Source: Formicarius rufipectus (lineage: Eukaryota; Chordata; Aves; Passeriformes; Formicariidae). From it: a DNA stretch of 64,000 nt. The stretch is taken from contig VXAU01002292.1 in assembly GCA_013399695.1 (NCBI GenBank), forward strand, positions 1,190,400 through 1,254,399, given 5' to 3'. Made by a program: the position numbers and the translations under genes. The number at the start of each line of letters is the position of its first letter. The stretch's first letter is position 1. Shown here piece by piece: positions 62,178 to 64,000 of the stretch. Under the pieces are notes generated by a model. It was not told where the DNA came from. It saw nothing but the letters and a program-made list of their open reading frames with translations, and did no database searches.

Positions 62178-64000
62178 GTAAAACACATTGATAAATGTGG
62201 ACAGAATTGTATTGATTTTCCACCATACTTGCCATGAAGGAACACAGGAAAATACCTGCTTTCTTGCACTCAGAGTTAACATACCCTTTAACATTTCATA
62301 TGTATTTTCTACATATTTAAAGTTGCCAGAAGCAATCTCATCACTCTTCTCATCAGCTAAAGACTGTTCTTCCCCTCTTTGAAGTTCATGTTAACTTTCA
62401 TCATGGTGCACAGTACTAAATGCAGAGTTTCAGGCTTCAGTTACTGTAAACCACTGGATGCTTCCCAGAGGGGAAGAAACCTCTGTGCCCCCTGCAGACC
62501 AGGATTACATTCTCAATGGGCAGTCTCATTTTAGCCTACCAATCTGTGGTTAGCAGAAGGCCAGGAGTTTCCAGGAGTAGTTGCCAATGCAATATTCGTT
62601 GTTAAACCCAACTGGTAAAGAAAAATTAGATTATAGGGATGCAGCAGTGGTCATGTAGTGTGGCATATAATAGAAAACACTAACTGAAGCAAGAAGGATT
62701 TTCACTTTCAGAAGAAATTAATTTTTTATCTCTCTGCTCCTTCCTGTCTTGCCCTCACAGGATACTGTGGCTGAATCACAGGTGCTGGTATCAGGAAACC
62801 TGTGTTCTGTTCTTAGCTCTTCCACAGGCCTCTTACGTGGCTTCTGGCACACCTTGTGCCCTTTCTGTGCCTCTGTTTCCCTATATAAAAATGCAAATAT
62901 TCCTACCTATTTCAGAAAAAGCATTGTCTAGTAGTTTAAACCACAAAATAAAGATATCTGAGTTCTCAGAATGAATACAGTGCCAATTTCTACTGTGTCT
63001 TTGAGGCAACTACCCTTACTGACCCAAGGGGTCAGCTTTCCCTGGAAAATGATGCATGGCCAAAATCCAGGCTTCCTGGTAGAACATGTGTGCTATTTTT
63101 TGAGAAAGTGTTTTTTTTTGGTCTGGATGACAGCTCAGCCTCACTCTGCAGTGAAATCACTTTCGTGGAACACAAAAGAAAAGATAGTCTGAGATAAAGC
63201 CAGCAAAGCTTTTGGGAGCTGCTCTCACTAGAAGGCCATGGTGACCTCCTCTCCAAGTGTTTGTCCCCAGACCACCCAGCAGAGCTGGCCTGACTCTTGC
63301 TCAGCTATTATAGTCCCAATTCAGCATTAGGAGGCATAAGGCTGAAGTCCCAACACTTCATCAAGCAGGACAAAGGGCTCAAATGGTAGCTTTCCCCTTC
63401 CCCAGGGAGAACCCCGTAACTTCTGTATATTTTGCAGTGTCTCACGCTCTCTCCTCCTCCACTTTTCCTCCATGAAAAGCTCCCCAAAGTTTTGAGTCCA
63501 TTCAGCTTGGAATAAGTAGAAATTTGAAAACTTTTGCAGGGCAGAAAAAGTATCTTGTGTCTGATTGTATCTCGTGTCTTTCGCTGGACACTTGCAAAGG
63601 TTAATTAAATAATGCTTAGATATTCATGATACATCCTAGTATACGGTAAGTGATCTCCATGAAAGTCCTAGACAAATGGTAAGTGTTAACATTATGATGC
63701 ATAAAAGGGCCATTCAGAGAGAATAACCTTATAGAAATCTAGAGGAAAATACTGTTAACCTCACAGAAATATGCCTTTCTTCACTACGGACTCCAATAAA
63801 GCTAGGCAAAGTTGTTACCAGTATCACCATTAACCTCTTACTGAAAAAAACAAACTGACTTTTTGGAAAAGACCATAGGGATTCAGACTAATAAATAAAG
63901 AGGGAGGGGCAGGGGAACCACATTAATCTGGTGTATTTTGGTTTTGAATGTGCAGATCTGAACAGAAGCTGCATTTTTTTTCAGACAGCTTTCCAATCTC

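Larger units (their letters stand above)
60626..64000. other. Intergenic region upstream of the CR1 fragment
   Basis: About 3.4 kb with no coding sequence I can support. It includes a polypyrimidine tract at about 61857-61892 and a poly-T run at about 62157-62177. Open frames are short with no domain signature. Confidence 0.6.

Overview
This looks like vertebrate, most likely avian, genomic DNA. Two things support that. A CR1-type LINE (the dominant LINE family of birds) lies at about 59.4-60.6 kb, and one compact vertebrate gene sits in an otherwise repeat-poor background. I cannot name the species or order from the sequence alone.

The only protein-coding gene I can support is PRDM1 (Blimp-1), on the minus strand. 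Six coding exons with canonical GT-AG junctions join in phase: 40869-40621, 34208-34089, 30981-30729, 23049-21941, 21639-21511 and 21100-20525. From the conserved MKMDMEDAD methionine they encode exactly 789 residues: an acidic N-terminus, PR/SET domain, long Pro/Ser-rich middle, five zinc fingers, an acidic tail and a terminal sumoylation motif. A tiny alternative first exon at 31196-31188 encodes Met-Glu-Lys, has an in-frame stop just upstream, and splices in phase to the exon at 30981. It predicts a 691-residue short form lacking the first 101 residues, as in mammalian PRDM1-beta. The first exon of the longest form was not found; a 503-base run of N interrupts the CpG island where it is expected.

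Layout: 1-17.9 kb is intergenic sequence downstream of PRDM1 with only small repeats. 17.9-20.5 kb is the probable 3'UTR, with seed matches for miR-9 (three), miR-30 (two) and miR-125 (one). 20.5-40.9 kb holds the exons and introns, with CpG-rich islands in intron 3 (~32.0-32.6 kb, upstream of the short-form exon) and intron 2 (~36.5-37.2 kb, purpose unknown). 41.8-42.85 kb is the gapped CpG island expected to be the main promoter. 43-64 kb is upstream intergenic DNA with a CR1 fragment, a striking ~100-base imperfect palindrome at 54.0 kb and AT-rich candidate regulatory sequence.

Three exact copies of the 10-base motif TGCTGAGTCA (a Maf/Bach recognition element) lie at 32.5, 38.4 and 44.2 kb, all around the promoter half of the gene. 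Bach2 repression of PRDM1 through such elements is established in mammals, so these, the dual promoters and the microRNA sites suggest a conserved control architecture. I found no CRISPR, tRNA, rRNA or previously unknown protein-coding system.
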